From Vreelandella halophila (GTDB lineage Bacteria > Pseudomonadota > Gammaproteobacteria > Pseudomonadales > Oleiphilaceae): a stretch of DNA of 64,000 nucleotides. Below the pieces are notes generated by a model that worked only from the letters and a program-made list of their open reading frames with translations, was not told the origin of the DNA and made no database searches. This document shows positions 15,706 through 25,148 of the stretch, piece by piece; position 1 is the first letter of the stretch; every line of letters starts with the position of its first letter. A program made the translations under genes and the position numbers. The stretch covers positions 62,001-126,000 of the forward strand of contig NZ_JACHUZ010000012.1 of assembly GCF_019903425.1 (NCBI RefSeq), read 5' to 3'.

Positions 15706-18180
15706 ATGAGTACTACAGACCGCGAATACGACCTCACCATAGAAGGCCTGAACTGCGGCGGCTGTGTCAGCAAGACAGAGAAGGCTCTCAACGGCGTGGA
15801 TGGGGTCAGTGAGGCCAGTGTGAACCTGGCCACGGGCAGAGCCCGGGTCCATGCCGGGGACTCCGTCTCCCTCGGGACACTGAAACAGGCAGTCCAGCAG
15901 GCCGGTTTTGATGTCGCGACCGAAACCCTCCGCTTCCAGGTCACCGGTATGCACTGCGGTTCCTGTGTCAGCCGCGTGGAGGAGGCGGCGCTGGCTGTGT
16001 CCGGCGTGGTGGACGCCAGCGTGAACCTGGCCACAGAGAAAGCCACGGTGGAAGTGGTGGCCGGCACCGTCGGCGCTGATGAACTGGCCAGCGCCATCAG
16101 CGAGAGCGGTTACCAGGCCAGCCCGCTGCGCGAGGAAACCACGGGTGAGGACCAGGAGGACAGCCAGGCCACCGAGGCCCGGTCCCTGAAGCGCTCCGTG
16201 GCTGTGGCGGCGGTGTTCACGCTGCCCGTGTTCATCCTCGATATGGGTGCCCATTTCATCCCCGCCTTCCACGAATGGCAGATGCAGGCCATTGGCCAGC
16301 AGCCGCTTTACTACCTGTTCTTCGTGCTGGCCACCATTGTCCTGTTCGGCCCTGGCCTGCGGTTCTTCCGCCAGGGCCTGCCCGCCCTGCTGCGCGGCGG
16401 GCCGGACATGAACTCGCTGGTGATGCTCGGGGCTTCAGCAGCCTGGGGCTATTCCGTGGTCGCCACCTTCCTGCCCTCGTTGCTCCCGGAAGGCCAGGTG
16501 CAGGTCTATTACGAGGCCGCCGCCGTGATCGTGACCCTGATCCTGGTCGGGCGCTACATGGAAGCACGGGCGAAAGGCAGGACAGGTGAAGCCATCAAGC
16601 GGCTGCTCACCCTCCAGGCGCGTACCGCCCGCGTGATCCGGGATGGCGACGCCCAGGAGATCGCCATTGAAGAGGTGGCCCAGGGCGACACGGTCCAGGT
16701 CCGCCCAGGCGAAAAGATCCCGGTGGACGGTACCGTCACAGGCGGCAGCTCCTGGGTGGATGAATCCATGATCACGGGCGAGCCGGTACCGGTTGAAAAG
16801 GCCGAGGACGACGAGGTTGTGGGCGGCACCATCAACCAGTCCGGCAGCCTCACCTTTACCGCCACCCGCGTGGGCAATGACACCACCCTGCAGCAGATCG
16901 TGCGCATGGTGGAGGAAGCCCAGGGCTCCAAGCTGCCCATCCAGGCGCTGGTGGACCGGGTGGCCGGCGTATTCGTGCCGGTGGTGATGGCCGCCGCCGC
17001 CCTGACCTTCGGCATCTGGCTGCTGTTCGGGCCGGACCCGGCACTGAGCTTCGCGCTCATCAACGGCGTGGCGGTACTCATCATCGCCTGCCCCTGCGCC
17101 ATGGGCCTGGCCACGCCCACCTCCATCATGGTGGGCACCGGCAAGGGCGCCGAAATGGGCATTCTCTTCCGCCGGGGCGATGCCCTGCAGCGCCTGCGCA
17201 ACACGGAGGTGGTCGCTTTCGACAAGACCGGCACACTTACCCGCGGCCAGCCGGAGCTGACGGACTTTGAGGTGATGGGTGACCAACAGGAGGACGAGCT
17301 TCTGCGTCTGGTCGCCAGCGTGGAACAGGCCTCGGAGCACCCCATCGCCCGGGCCATTGTGGCAGCCGCCGAGGCGCGTGAGCTGAGCCTTTCGGACGTG
17401 TCCGATTTTGATACGGCCACCGGCAAGGGCGTCATCGCCCGGGTTGATGGCCAGGAAGTGGCCCTGGGCGGCGCCGGCTACATGAAGGAGCTGGGTGTGC
17501 CCACCGACCAGAGCGGCAACACGGCGGAAAAGCTGGGCAACCAGGGCCGCACGCCCCTCTACGCCGCTGTGGACCGGCAACTGGCCGCGGTGATCGCGGT
17601 GGCGGACCCGCTCAAGGAAACCACGGTGGATGCCATCCGGCACCTGCATGAGGCGGGTCTGCGCGTGGCCATGATCACCGGCGACAACCAGCACACCGCC
17701 AACGCCATTGCCCGCCAGTGCGGCATTGATGAGGTCCAGGCGGAGGTCCTGCCGGACGGCAAGGTGGATGCGGTGAAGGCGCTGCAGGAGGGCAACCGTG
17801 CCGTGGCCTTTGTGGGCGATGGCATCAATGACGCGCCGGCGCTGGCGCAGTCGGATGTGGGCATCGCCATCGGCACCGGGACGGACATCGCCATTGAATC
17901 GGCGGAAGTGGTGCTGATGTCCGGGGATCTGCAGAATGTGCCCAACGCGATCGGGCTGTCCCGGGCAACGATCCGCAACATCAAGCAGAACCTGTTCTGG
18001 GCCTTCGGGTACAATACGTTGCTGATTCCGGTAGCGGCCGGGGTGCTGTATCCCTTCATCGGGGTGTTGCTGTCGCCGATGTTCGCGGCCCTGGCGATGG
18101 CGGCTTCCAGTGTCTGTGTGCTGACTAACGCCCTGCGGTTGCGGCGGTATCAGGCGCCTATGCAGACGTCTCCAGCCTGA
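15706..18180 (+). CDS. copA: Copper-exporting P1B-type ATPase
   Basis: The 824-residue ATPase has two N-terminal heavy-metal domains (CxxC at C17/C20 and C84/C87), followed by eight expected membrane helices. The ion-binding CPC motif is C462-P463-C464 and the phosphorylated D506 lies in DKTGTLT. HP in the SEHPIA loop and [10 protein letters not shown] near residue 705 complete the set. It pumps Cu+ out of the cytoplasm using ATP. All catalytic motifs are intact. A GGAGGAG ribosome site precedes the ATG. The divergent CueR-like regulator and MerR-type operator indicate copper induction. Its 3' end abuts the first of two unusual hairpin elements. Confidence 0.96.
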   Translation: MSTTDREYDLTIEGLNCGGCVSKTEKALNGVDGVSEASVNLATGRARVHAGDSVSLGTLKQAVQQAGFDVATETLRFQVTGMHCGSCVSRVEEAALAVSGVVDASVNLATEKATVEVVAGTVGADELASAISESGYQASPLREETTGEDQEDSQATEARSLKRSVAVAAVFTLPVFILDMGAHFIPAFHEWQMQAIGQQPLYYLFFVLATIVLFGPGLRFFRQGLPALLRGGPDMNSLVMLGASAAWGYSVVATFLPSLLPEGQVQVYYEAAAVIVTLILVGRYMEARAKGRTGEAIKRLLTLQARTARVIRDGDAQEIAIEEVAQGDTVQVRPGEKIPVDGTVTGGSSWVDESMITGEPVPVEKAEDDEVVGGTINQSGSLTFTATRVGNDTTLQQIVRMVEEAQGSKLPIQALVDRVAGVFVPVVMAAAALTFGIWLLFGPDPALSFALINGVAVLIIACPCAMGLATPTSIMVGTGKGAEMGILFRRGDALQRLRNTEVVAFDKTGTLTRGQPELTDFEVMGDQQEDELLRLVASVEQASEHPIARAIVAAAEARELSLSDVSDFDTATGKGVIARVDGQEVALGGAGYMKELGVPTDQSGNTAEKLGNQGRTPLYAAVDRQLAAVIAVADPLKETTVDAIRHLHEAGLRVAMITGDNQHTANAIARQCGIDEVQAEVLPDGKVDAVKALQEGNRAVAFVGDGINDAPALAQSDVGIAIGTGTDIAIESAEVVLMSGDLQNVPNAIGLSRATIRNIKQNLFWAFGYNTLLIPVAAGVLYPFIGVLLSPMFAALAMAASSVCVLTNALRLRRYQAPMQTSPA

Positions 18181-18192
18181 TAGACTGTTCTT

Positions 18193-18306
18193 AGCAGAGG
18201 GGCTGGCAGTGTCTGTTGGGAAACGCTGTAAATACGTCCGTGTACGCTTGTCTTCCGCCATCCATGGCTCCAGACATTCCCAACAGACACTGCCAGCCCC
18301 TCTGCT
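18193..18306 (+). repeat. Hairpin element A: 30-bp perfect inverted repeat around a 54-nt conserved loop
   Basis: Positions 18193-18222 and 18277-18306 are perfect reverse complements (30 of 30). The 54-nt loop (18223-18276) is 52/54 identical to the reverse complement of the loop in element B. Inside the loop CCAT/ATGG and GTCT/AGAC can form a further nested hairpin. The element begins 12 bp after the copA stop codon. It has no U-tract and no open frame, and I do not recognise it as a named family. Confidence 0.9.
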
Positions 18307-18373
18307 CCATACCCTGCAGCAACCTTGAGCGTCTTCAATTTCATGCTGGAACGCCAGAAGCCGGGAATGCTCA

Positions 18374-18487
18374 GGAGTAAGGGCGGGTAACGCTAAGCGG
18401 GACTGTCTGGAGCCATGGATGGCGGAAGACAAGCGTACACGGATGTATTCACAGCGTGTCCCGATTAGCGTTACCCGCCCTTACTCC
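18374..18487 (-). repeat. Hairpin element B: same architecture, inverted orientation, different arms
   Basis: Arms 18374-18403 and 18458-18487 pair at 29 of 30 positions; the loop is 18404-18457, again exactly 54 nt. With the loops set in the same orientation, the arms of A and B agree at only about 15 of 30 positions (shared GGGC, GG and inner GGGA), yet both stems are fully paired. The element ends 23 bp before the start of the next gene. The 67 bp between the two elements hold no gene. Confidence 0.9.
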
Positions 18488-18510
18488 GTCTGTTCAATAA
18501 CGGAGTAGCC

Positions 18511-19311
18511 ATGAAAGACCGAGTCACCCTCGAAATCGATAACGACATCGCCTGGGTCACCCTGAACCGGCCGGACAAGTACAACGGCCTGGACATGGCG
18601 ATGTTCGATGCCATTGCCAGCACCGCGAAAACACTGAAGAAGGACCGTTCCATCCGGGCCGTTATCCTGCAGGGAGCCGGCAAGGTGTTCTGTTCCGGGC
18701 TGGATGTGAAGAGTGTCACCGCCAACCCGATGAACTTCGCCAAGCTCCTGTTCAAGCCGGGACGGAAGATCAGCAACCTAGCCCAGGAAGTGGGCTACCT
18801 TTGGCGGGAGGTGCCAGCGCCGGTGATCGCGGTGACCCACGGGGTCTGCTACGGCGGCGGCCTGCAGATCGCGCTGGGGGCGGACTTCCGTTACAGCAGC
18901 CGCGACTGCGAATTCTCGATCATGGAGGCGAAGTGGGGGCTGATTCCGGATATGAGCATCACCACCACCCTCTCCGAACTCATGCCGATTGATAAGGCCA
19001 AGGAACTGACCATGACGGCGCGGGTCATTGAGGCGCCCGAGGCGGAACGGTTGGGGATGGTGACCCATGTGAGCGACACGCCACTGGACGACGCACTGGC
19101 CTTTGTGGAGGAGCTAAAAATGAAATCGCCGGATGCGGTGGCGGCCACCAAGCTGCTCTACAACCGTGCCTGGCAGACGGATGACCGCACGGCGCTGGGC
19201 TGGGAGAGCCGGCTGCAGAAGAAAATCATCGCGCGGGCCAACCAGCGCACGGCGGTGGCCCGGAATACCGGCAAGCCGGAGCAGGCGTACGGGCAGCGGC
19301 GCTCGTTCTGA
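18511..19311 (+). CDS. Crotonase-fold enoyl-CoA hydratase/isomerase family protein
   Basis: The 266-residue protein has the two oxyanion-hole segments of the crotonase fold, FCSGLDVKSV (60-69) and GVCYGGGLQIALGADFRYS (111-129), and an acidic pair E139/D147 in MEAKWGLIPDMSIT. The spacing of that pair resembles dienoyl-CoA isomerases more than classical hydratases. It acts on an acyl-CoA in the cytosol, but the exact reaction cannot be fixed. A GGAG site precedes the ATG. It stands alone between the hairpin elements and a REP, with no beta-oxidation partners next to it. Confidence 0.85.
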   Translation: MKDRVTLEIDNDIAWVTLNRPDKYNGLDMAMFDAIASTAKTLKKDRSIRAVILQGAGKVFCSGLDVKSVTANPMNFAKLLFKPGRKISNLAQEVGYLWREVPAPVIAVTHGVCYGGGLQIALGADFRYSSRDCEFSIMEAKWGLIPDMSITTTLSELMPIDKAKELTMTARVIEAPEAERLGMVTHVSDTPLDDALAFVEELKMKSPDAVAATKLLYNRAWQTDDRTALGWESRLQKKIIARANQRTAVARNTGKPEQAYGQRRSF

Positions 19312-19341
19312 GGCGCGCCCCACGGTTAAGCGGAGGCTCTG

Positions 19342-19387
19342 TAGGAGCTTGCCCAGCAAGCGATATCGCGAGCAGGGCAAGCTCCTA
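19342..19387. repeat. REP-like palindrome overlapping a stop codon
   Basis: Two 23-nt halves (19342-19364, 19365-19387) are near-perfect reverse complements with 3 mismatches and no loop. The core TAGGAGCTTGCCC is shared with the copy at 34588-34642 and resembles common Pseudomonas/Marinobacter REP sequences. The last three bases form the TAG stop of the minus-strand gene that follows, so the REP appears to have set that gene's end. Confidence 0.75.
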
Positions 19388-21400
19388 GAGGCGGTCTGCC
19401 CCCCAGCTGTTCTCCATCAGGCTGCGTACGGCGGCAATCTCTTCAGGCGGGACTTCGGTGGTGTGCAGCTGCCAGTCGGTCACATCGTAGTGGAAGATGT
19501 AGAGCCGCGAGGCGAATTCGCTGATCGGCAGGGATGATTCGCCGTGCTGTTCGCCATAGCCCTCGGTGGAGACGGTCACGCCCTTGCCCCAGTCCTGGCC
19601 GCTGTCGTTGTTGGGGTTGTAGAAATAGACCCGCATCACCTCGTCCTGGTCCAGCGCTACCCTAAGAACCGCAATGGCGTGCCAGCCGACGAATCGCGCC
19701 TGGCTGTCGGTGACGGCAATACCGGCCGGTTGCGGATGCACCACGGGGGTATTGCCGTTGTAGAGCGGATTGTACAGGGAGTAGAACGTCCGGATGAAAC
19801 CGTCCGGATCCTCGAGTTTTCCGGTCTCCACGTCCACGGCGATCGCAAACCCGCGATGCACCCACCAGCCGTGGAATTCCGGGTTGATCCAGCGGTGCGG
19901 ATCCTCCCCACGGCCGTCGGAGAGGCGCCCCATTTCCAGGTAGAGCCGGTCGAGGTGCGGTACCAGCACCAGTGACAGGGGATCCAGGTCCAGGTTCCAC
20001 TGGCTGACCACACCCGTGTAGAGATAGGCGGAGTTCAGGGACTGGCCCTCAAATTCCATCACCACCTGGTTGTCCCGCGACGCCCAGCGCACCAACTGCA
20101 GCAGGTAGGCCGGGTCCGTGTACGCCCACATGGAGAGCGCACGGGTGGACTGACAGGCGGGATTGTTGCCCTGGCCCAGACCGAGTGGCAGGCCCAGGGC
20201 GCTGATCAGGCCTGCCATCAGGAAGACGCCGGGTTCATGGGCATCACCATAGAGGCCAGCGAGCAGTGAGCGTACATCCGCGTGGATGGGAGTCTTCATC
20301 TGGCGCCAGAGGGCGGCGGCAATGCTGTCCTGGTAGAGAATACCCCGCTCCAGCAGGCAGGCGAGCCCATAGAGGGCCTGACAGGTTTCCGGAAAGAGAC
20401 TGTAACGGGCCAGGTCCATCATGAAACTGCGGTAGCAGAGCAGGCAGTCCCTGCCGGTGCTGCTCAGCCCCAGACAGCGGGCGACCATCTCGGCATCGTC
20501 CTGCTCCAGGGCATAGCGCAGAAAGGTCGCATGGTAGGGAGACACCAGCCCGGTATCATGCATGGCACGGGAAAAACTGGCAGCCTCGGCATCCAGCGCC
20601 ATGTTGTCGAGGCCACGGACGCGCTCATCATAGCCCCCCATCCCGGGATCCTCGCGCGAATGCTGGGTGGGTCCGTAAAGCGCGCTCACCAGCTGTTCGG
20701 CGCCGCGTGCCGTAGTCCCCAGGCTTACTTCCGGGTCGAAAAGACAGACCGCGATGCGGTCGATCATCTGGCGGATGTTGTCCACCTGTATCGGCCGCTG
20801 GCGCAGAAGGCGCCAGACTTCCGCCACCACATGATCCAGAATGCTGTCGAAGCCGATGTGCTCGGCCACGAACCCCAGGTGATGGTCGAGCATGCGCTGG
20901 ATGCCCGCTGGCCGGTTACGCGCGGCCTCATCACTGATGCCGAACAGCGACTGCAGGTTAAAGGCCAGCACCTGGGTCAGGAAGTGTTCCGCCTGTTCGG
21001 CGGAAAGCCGCGGATGGAACCAGCTGCCATTGGCCACGGCCAGCATGCGCAGTTCACTCAGACACTCCAGCGCGATCAGCCGGGCATCGCCCTCGGCGAA
21101 GGTGGAGGGCACGAAACGCGCCTGGAGGGAATCCGGCCGCTCCCAGTCGCTGCCTACAAACAGCCCTGCCTGCTCCAGCCGGGGAGCACGCTCGAACAGG
21201 AGCGCCGGCCCTTCCGGCAGGCCCAGCAGCTTAAGGGCCTCGTCCAGGACCCGGCCCACGTGATTGACCCTGGCGGAGGGTGGGGCCTTCTCCAGGCTCG
21301 CCATCGCGTCATCAAGACTACTGACAATAAGACTGGCATCAGGGCCCGGTGTGGCCCCGGCGTATTGCGCGGGTTCAGACATGCGTTTGGTTCCGGTCAT
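19385..21400 (-). CDS. Large protein of unknown function with possible Cys-His-Asn catalytic triad
   Basis: I do not recognise this 671-residue protein. It has no signal peptide or clear membrane helix. Residues 1-390 look mostly helical, with many Leu/Ala/Arg helices and several Cys. Residues 395-640 are richer in Gly, Trp, Tyr and Asn and carry, in papain-like order, GNNPACQSTRALSMWAY (C416), FVGWHAIAVLR (H574) and VYFYNPNNDSGQDWG (N595 to D599). This order is that of cysteine peptidases and transglutaminase-like enzymes, so a hydrolase or acyltransferase fold is possible; this is inference from motifs. The gene is alone on its strand; the start could also be the ATG 18 nt downstream. Its stop lies inside a REP. 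Confidence 0.8.
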   Translation of the reverse strand: MTGTKRMSEPAQYAGATPGPDASLIVSSLDDAMASLEKAPPSARVNHVGRVLDEALKLLGLPEGPALLFERAPRLEQAGLFVGSDWERPDSLQARFVPSTFAEGDARLIALECLSELRMLAVANGSWFHPRLSAEQAEHFLTQVLAFNLQSLFGISDEAARNRPAGIQRMLDHHLGFVAEHIGFDSILDHVVAEVWRLLRQRPIQVDNIRQMIDRIAVCLFDPEVSLGTTARGAEQLVSALYGPTQHSREDPGMGGYDERVRGLDNMALDAEAASFSRAMHDTGLVSPYHATFLRYALEQDDAEMVARCLGLSSTGRDCLLCYRSFMMDLARYSLFPETCQALYGLACLLERGILYQDSIAAALWRQMKTPIHADVRSLLAGLYGDAHEPGVFLMAGLISALGLPLGLGQGNNPACQSTRALSMWAYTDPAYLLQLVRWASRDNQVVMEFEGQSLNSAYLYTGVVSQWNLDLDPLSLVLVPHLDRLYLEMGRLSDGRGEDPHRWINPEFHGWWVHRGFAIAVDVETGKLEDPDGFIRTFYSLYNPLYNGNTPVVHPQPAGIAVTDSQARFVGWHAIAVLRVALDQDEVMRVYFYNPNNDSGQDWGKGVTVSTEGYGEQHGESSLPISEFASRLYIFHYDVTDWQLHTTEVPPEEIAAVRSLMENSWGADRL

Positions 21401-21455
21401 AGATTACTGCCGCCCAGTTTCCCCCCATTGGCACAGGATGCAAGCATTTTAGGTT

Positions 21456-21914
21456 TCAGGCGGCAATCAGCCACACCAGTACCAGAAGCACCGACGTAAT
21501 CACCAGCAGCCACCCGGGATGCGGCCACCGTCCCGGTTCGGGCTCGGCGACCCGCGCCTCAAGGTGCTCGCGCAGCAGTGTCACATTGCGGTTATTGGCA
21601 CGGTAAAACACATCAAACACATCGCCGGCAACCGGCAGGGTTCCTCCAATGGCATCCACCAGGCCATTGCCCAGCATGCGCAGCTGGAGAGAGCGTGGCG
21701 CCCCGATCTGGCGCGCCTGCTGGATCAGGTACAGGGACAGCACCAGCCCGGCGAAGTCACCGATGCCCGGAATCAGGCCAATCAGGGGACCGATACCGAA
21801 ACGGATGCCAGTGAAGGGAACCCGGAAACGGGAGTCGGTCAGCCGGGCAAATCGCTCCAGCCGTGCCAATGTCGCACGTTCATTCTCAGGTTCTCGGGCA
21901 GGAATCTCACTCAT
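21456..21914 (-). CDS. DUF4112 family membrane protein
   Basis: The 152-residue protein matches DUF4112: a basic start ([18 protein letters not shown]), a Gly/Pro-rich first hydrophobic stretch ([29 protein letters not shown], about residues 36-64), a second amphipathic block with [24 protein letters not shown] (about 87-110), and a C-terminal membrane helix ([18 protein letters not shown]). The function of the family is not known. It is divergent from the Mrp antiporter operon, with a 93-bp gap. Confidence 0.85.
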   Translation of the reverse strand: MSEIPAREPENERATLARLERFARLTDSRFRVPFTGIRFGIGPLIGLIPGIGDFAGLVLSLYLIQQARQIGAPRSLQLRMLGNGLVDAIGGTLPVAGDVFDVFYRANNRNVTLLREHLEARVAEPEPGRWPHPGWLLVITSVLLVLVWLIAA

Positions 21915-22007
21915 AACGGAAGCAGCCTATACCTCCTTCGGGTAGCTGACAATCCAGCCTCCGTCCATTACCCTTCGCGGCGTCGGAACCGAAGGATACC
22001 TGCGTTC

Positions 22008-24806
22008 ATGATGCTGCTGTCGATCGTCACACTGCCCCTTGTCGGGGCACTGCTTACGCCGCTGGTCTCGCGGCGCTCGACAGCGATCCTGCCTGCCCTC
22101 ATTGCCGGAACCATTGGTATCACCGTGGTCAGCATGCTGCTGAGCCAGGCCATGGGCGTCCTTGGCGGGTCCATCCTCATCGAACACTACCCCTGGCTGC
22201 CCGGGATCGGCCTCTCGCCGGCCTTCCGGCTGGATGCGCTGGGGCTCTTCTTCGCGCTCATCATCGCCGGCATGGGCCTGCTGATCACGCTCTATGCCCA
22301 TTTCTATTTCGCCGGCAAGCACGGAGCGGTACGCTTCCATTCGCTGATGCTGGCCTTCATGGGCGCCATGCTCGGTATCGTGACCTCCGAGAACCTGCTG
22401 TTCATGCTGGTCTTCTGGGAGATGACCAGCCTGGTCTCCTTTGTGCTCATCGGCTTCCACCAGGACGAACGCCCGGCCCGCCGCGGCGCGCGCATGACCC
22501 TGGTGATCACGGGCGGGGGCGGCCTGGCCCTGTTGGCGGGGGTACTGCTGATCGGTAACAGCGCGGGCAGTTTCCGGCTCAGTGACATCCTGGCACCGGA
22601 AGCGGCACTGACGTCGGACCCGCTCTATCCCTGGATGCTGGGCCTGGTGCTGATCGGCGCCATGACCAAGTCCGCCCAGTTCCCATTCCATCTCTGGCTG
22701 CCGAATGCCATGACGGCGCCCACACCAGTGTCCGCCTACCTGCATTCGGCCACCATGGTGAAGGCCGGCATCTTCCTGCTGGCCCGACTCAATCCCGCAC
22801 TGGGCGACACGGAAGCCTGGCTCTACAGCATCTCAACCGCGGGCATGGCCACACTGCTGACCGGCGCCTTCATCGCCATGTTCAAGCATGACACCAAGGA
22901 GCTCCTGGCCTACTCCACCGTCAGCCATCTCGGGCTGATCACCCTCCTGGTGGGGCTGAGCACACGCATGGCAATGGTGGCCGCGCTCTTCCACCTGCTC
23001 AATCATGCCCTGTTCAAGGCACCACTGTTTATGATGGCTGGCGCCGTCCAGAAGGCAACCGGCACCCGGGACATGCGCCGCATCAACGGCCTGTGGCGCA
23101 CACTTCCGGCCCTGACGGTGATCAGCGCCGTGGCCGCCGCCTCCATGGCCGGGCTGCCTCTGCTGGCCGGTTACCTGAGCAAGAAGATGTTCTTCATCGA
23201 GAGCATGAACGCATCCGTGATGCCGCCCCTGCAATGGCTCACACCGGCACTGGCCGCCATTGCCGGCCTGTTCTCCGCCGCCTATTCCTTCCGCATCTTC
23301 CACAACGTGTTCTTCAACGGCCAACCGCAGGATCTGCCGGTCTGGCCCCCGAAAAACCCCGGCGTGGGCATCCAGGTCCCGGCTGCCGTGCTGGCGCTGG
23401 CAGTGGTGCTGGTGAGCTGGCACGCCGAATCAGTGGTCCATGGTCTCATCGGCCCCGTCGCCTCCGCGGCGGCAGGCAGCGCCCTGCCCGACTACGACAT
23501 GCACCAGCTGCACCACATCGGCACCGCCTTCTTCATGAGCCTGGCGGCCATGCTTGGCGGCCTGCTCCTCTACATGGCACGGGAACCGCTGTTCCGACTC
23601 TATGACCAGTTGCCCCCGGCGGATGCCCGCGAGATCTTTGAATGGCTGATGACCCGCGCCGGAGGCAACGCGGAACGGCTGGTGCACGCACTGGAGAACG
23701 GCTCGGTCCAGCGTTATATCGCCCTGATCATCCTTTCGACCATCGCGCTCGCCGGCCCGGTACTGCTTTCCGGCATCCAGTGGCACGGCGGCGAGGCCCT
23801 GACCCCCGTGGATCCCCTGACCGGCATGGGTCTGGTGCTTCTGATGGCTACTGCTGTAGGGGTGGTGCTCGGCCACCATCAGCGCCTGTTCGCCCTGCTG
23901 CTGCTCGGCAGCGCGGGGCTCTTTGTCACGCTCACCTTTGCCCGTTTCTCCGCGCCGGACCTGGCGTTGACCCAGCTCTCGGTAGAGGTCATGGCGGTGA
24001 TCATCATGATGCTGGCCCTGTCCTTCCTGCCCCAGGCCACGCCCCGTGAATCCAGCGGCTTCCGCAAGGGGCGTGACCTGGGCATTGCGGCTCTGGGTGG
24101 GCTTGGGGTCGGCCTGGTGTCCTTCGCGATCATGACCCGCCCCCACAGCACCATCGCGGACTTCTTCCTCAGCCAGAGCAAGCCGGGCGGCGGCGGCAGC
24201 AACGTGGTCAACGTGATTCTGGTGGACTTCCGCGGCTTCGATACCCTGGGTGAGATCACAGTGCTGGGGATCGCGGCCGTGGCGGTCTTCGCCCTGACCC
24301 GCAACCTCCAGCTCAAGGACCGCATCCCACAGGAGCGGGACCAGTACTGGGCCTCGAATCCCCATCCGCTGATCCTGCGCACCATGGCGCGGCCGATACT
24401 GCCCATAGCGCTGATGGTCTCGGCCTACATCTTCCTGCGTGGGCACAACATGCCTGGTGGCGGTTTCATCGCCGGACTGATCACGGCGGTTGCGCTCTCA
24501 CTGCAGTACATGGCCGGCAGTCTTGCCTGGGCCCATGAACGCATGCTCACACCCTTCCGGCCCCTGATCGGGCTGGGGCTGCTGCTTGCCTGCGGCACCG
24601 GGCTGGGCAGCCTGGTGTTCGGCGAAGCGTTCCTCAGCTCCTGGTTCGGGCATTACAAACTGCCCCTGCTGGGTCATCTGGAGCTGGCCACCGCGCTGCT
24701 GTTCGACCTGGGCGTCTTCACCACCGTGGTCGGGGCCACACTGCTGATCCTCGCCAACCTGGGCAAACTCATGACCGTGCACGGCCCCGGCAAGGAGATC
24801 GGATAG
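22008..24806 (+). CDS. mrpA: Na+/H+ antiporter subunit A with fused subunit B domain (MrpA-MrpB)
   Basis: The 932-residue membrane protein starts at the first ATG of [16 protein letters not shown] (AAGGA at 21992-21996); the open frame upstream is antisense to the DUF4112 gene. The first two thirds resemble complex I Nuo[34 protein letters not shown] with conserved Lys and His residues. The last about 150 residues ([24 protein letters not shown] onward) are the MrpB-like domain, fused as in Pseudomonas-type group 2 Mrp clusters. It builds the core of the multi-subunit Na+/H+ antiporter, which exports sodium and keeps cytoplasmic pH at high salt or pH. Confidence 0.96.
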   Translation: MMLLSIVTLPLVGALLTPLVSRRSTAILPALIAGTIGITVVSMLLSQAMGVLGGSILIEHYPWLPGIGLSPAFRLDALGLFFALIIAGMGLLITLYAHFYFAGKHGAVRFHSLMLAFMGAMLGIVTSENLLFMLVFWEMTSLVSFVLIGFHQDERPARRGARMTLVITGGGGLALLAGVLLIGNSAGSFRLSDILAPEAALTSDPLYPWMLGLVLIGAMTKSAQFPFHLWLPNAMTAPTPVSAYLHSATMVKAGIFLLARLNPALGDTEAWLYSISTAGMATLLTGAFIAMFKHDTKELLAYSTVSHLGLITLLVGLSTRMAMVAALFHLLNHALFKAPLFMMAGAVQKATGTRDMRRINGLWRTLPALTVISAVAAASMAGLPLLAGYLSKKMFFIESMNASVMPPLQWLTPALAAIAGLFSAAYSFRIFHNVFFNGQPQDLPVWPPKNPGVGIQVPAAVLALAVVLVSWHAESVVHGLIGPVASAAAGSALPDYDMHQLHHIGTAFFMSLAAMLGGLLLYMAREPLFRLYDQLPPADAREIFEWLMTRAGGNAERLVHALENGSVQRYIALIILSTIALAGPVLLSGIQWHGGEALTPVDPLTGMGLVLLMATAVGVVLGHHQRLFALLLLGSAGLFVTLTFARFSAPDLALTQLSVEVMAVIIMMLALSFLPQATPRESSGFRKGRDLGIAALGGLGVGLVSFAIMTRPHSTIADFFLSQSKPGGGGSNVVNVILVDFRGFDTLGEITVLGIAAVAVFALTRNLQLKDRIPQERDQYWASNPHPLILRTMARPILPIALMVSAYIFLRGHNMPGGGFIAGLITAVALSLQYMAGSLAWAHERMLTPFRPLIGLGLLLACGTGLGSLVFGEAFLSSWFGHYKLPLLGHLELATALLFDLGVFTTVVGATLLILANLGKLMTVHGPGKEIG

Positions 24807-25148
24807 ATGGAAGCACTCTACGCCATTGCTGTCGGCGTGCTCACCGCCTGTGGCATCTACCTGGTGCTGCGCGGTCGCACCTTCCCGGTCATCATGGGAC
24901 TGACCCTTCTGTCCCATGGCGTCAACCTCTTCCTGTTCGCCAGTGGCCGGCTGGCACTGGCGGCCCCGGCGGTCATCGGTGAGTCCGCGGACCCAACGGA
25001 CCCACTGCCCCAGGCACTGGTTCTGACAGCCATCGTGATCAGTTTCGCCATGACGGCTTTCGTGGTGGTGCTTGCCCTGCGCGCCGCGGTGGAGCTGCGC
25101 AATGACCACGTTGACGGTGTGGATCCCGAGGAGGACTGGCGCCCATGA
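24807..25148 (+). CDS. mrpC: Na+/H+ antiporter subunit C (MrpC)
   Basis: The 113-residue protein has three membrane helices and is homologous to NuoK of complex I (GIYLVLRGRTFPVIMGLTLLSHGVNLFLF, with the HGVNL motif). Its ATG directly follows the subunit A stop codon and its TGA overlaps the subunit D start (ATGA), so it is translationally coupled on both sides. Confidence 0.95.
   Translation: MEALYAIAVGVLTACGIYLVLRGRTFPVIMGLTLLSHGVNLFLFASGRLALAAPAVIGESADPTDPLPQALVLTAIVISFAMTAFVVVLALRAAVELRNDHVDGVDPEEDWRP

Noticed and set aside
18193-18306. Ordinary intrinsic terminator of copA
   Set aside because: The stem is 30 bp with a 54-nt loop and there is no U-tract, far from a normal terminator, though a role in ending transcription is not excluded.
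18193-18487. Insertion sequence or integron attC sites
   Set aside because: There is no transposase or integrase, no target duplication, and the conserved part is the loop and not the ends. attC sites have conserved ends and variable centres, the opposite pattern.
21519-22007. Upstream extension of mrpA
   Set aside because: It is antisense to the DUF4112 gene and lacks hydrophobic helices; MrpA homology begins at 22008.
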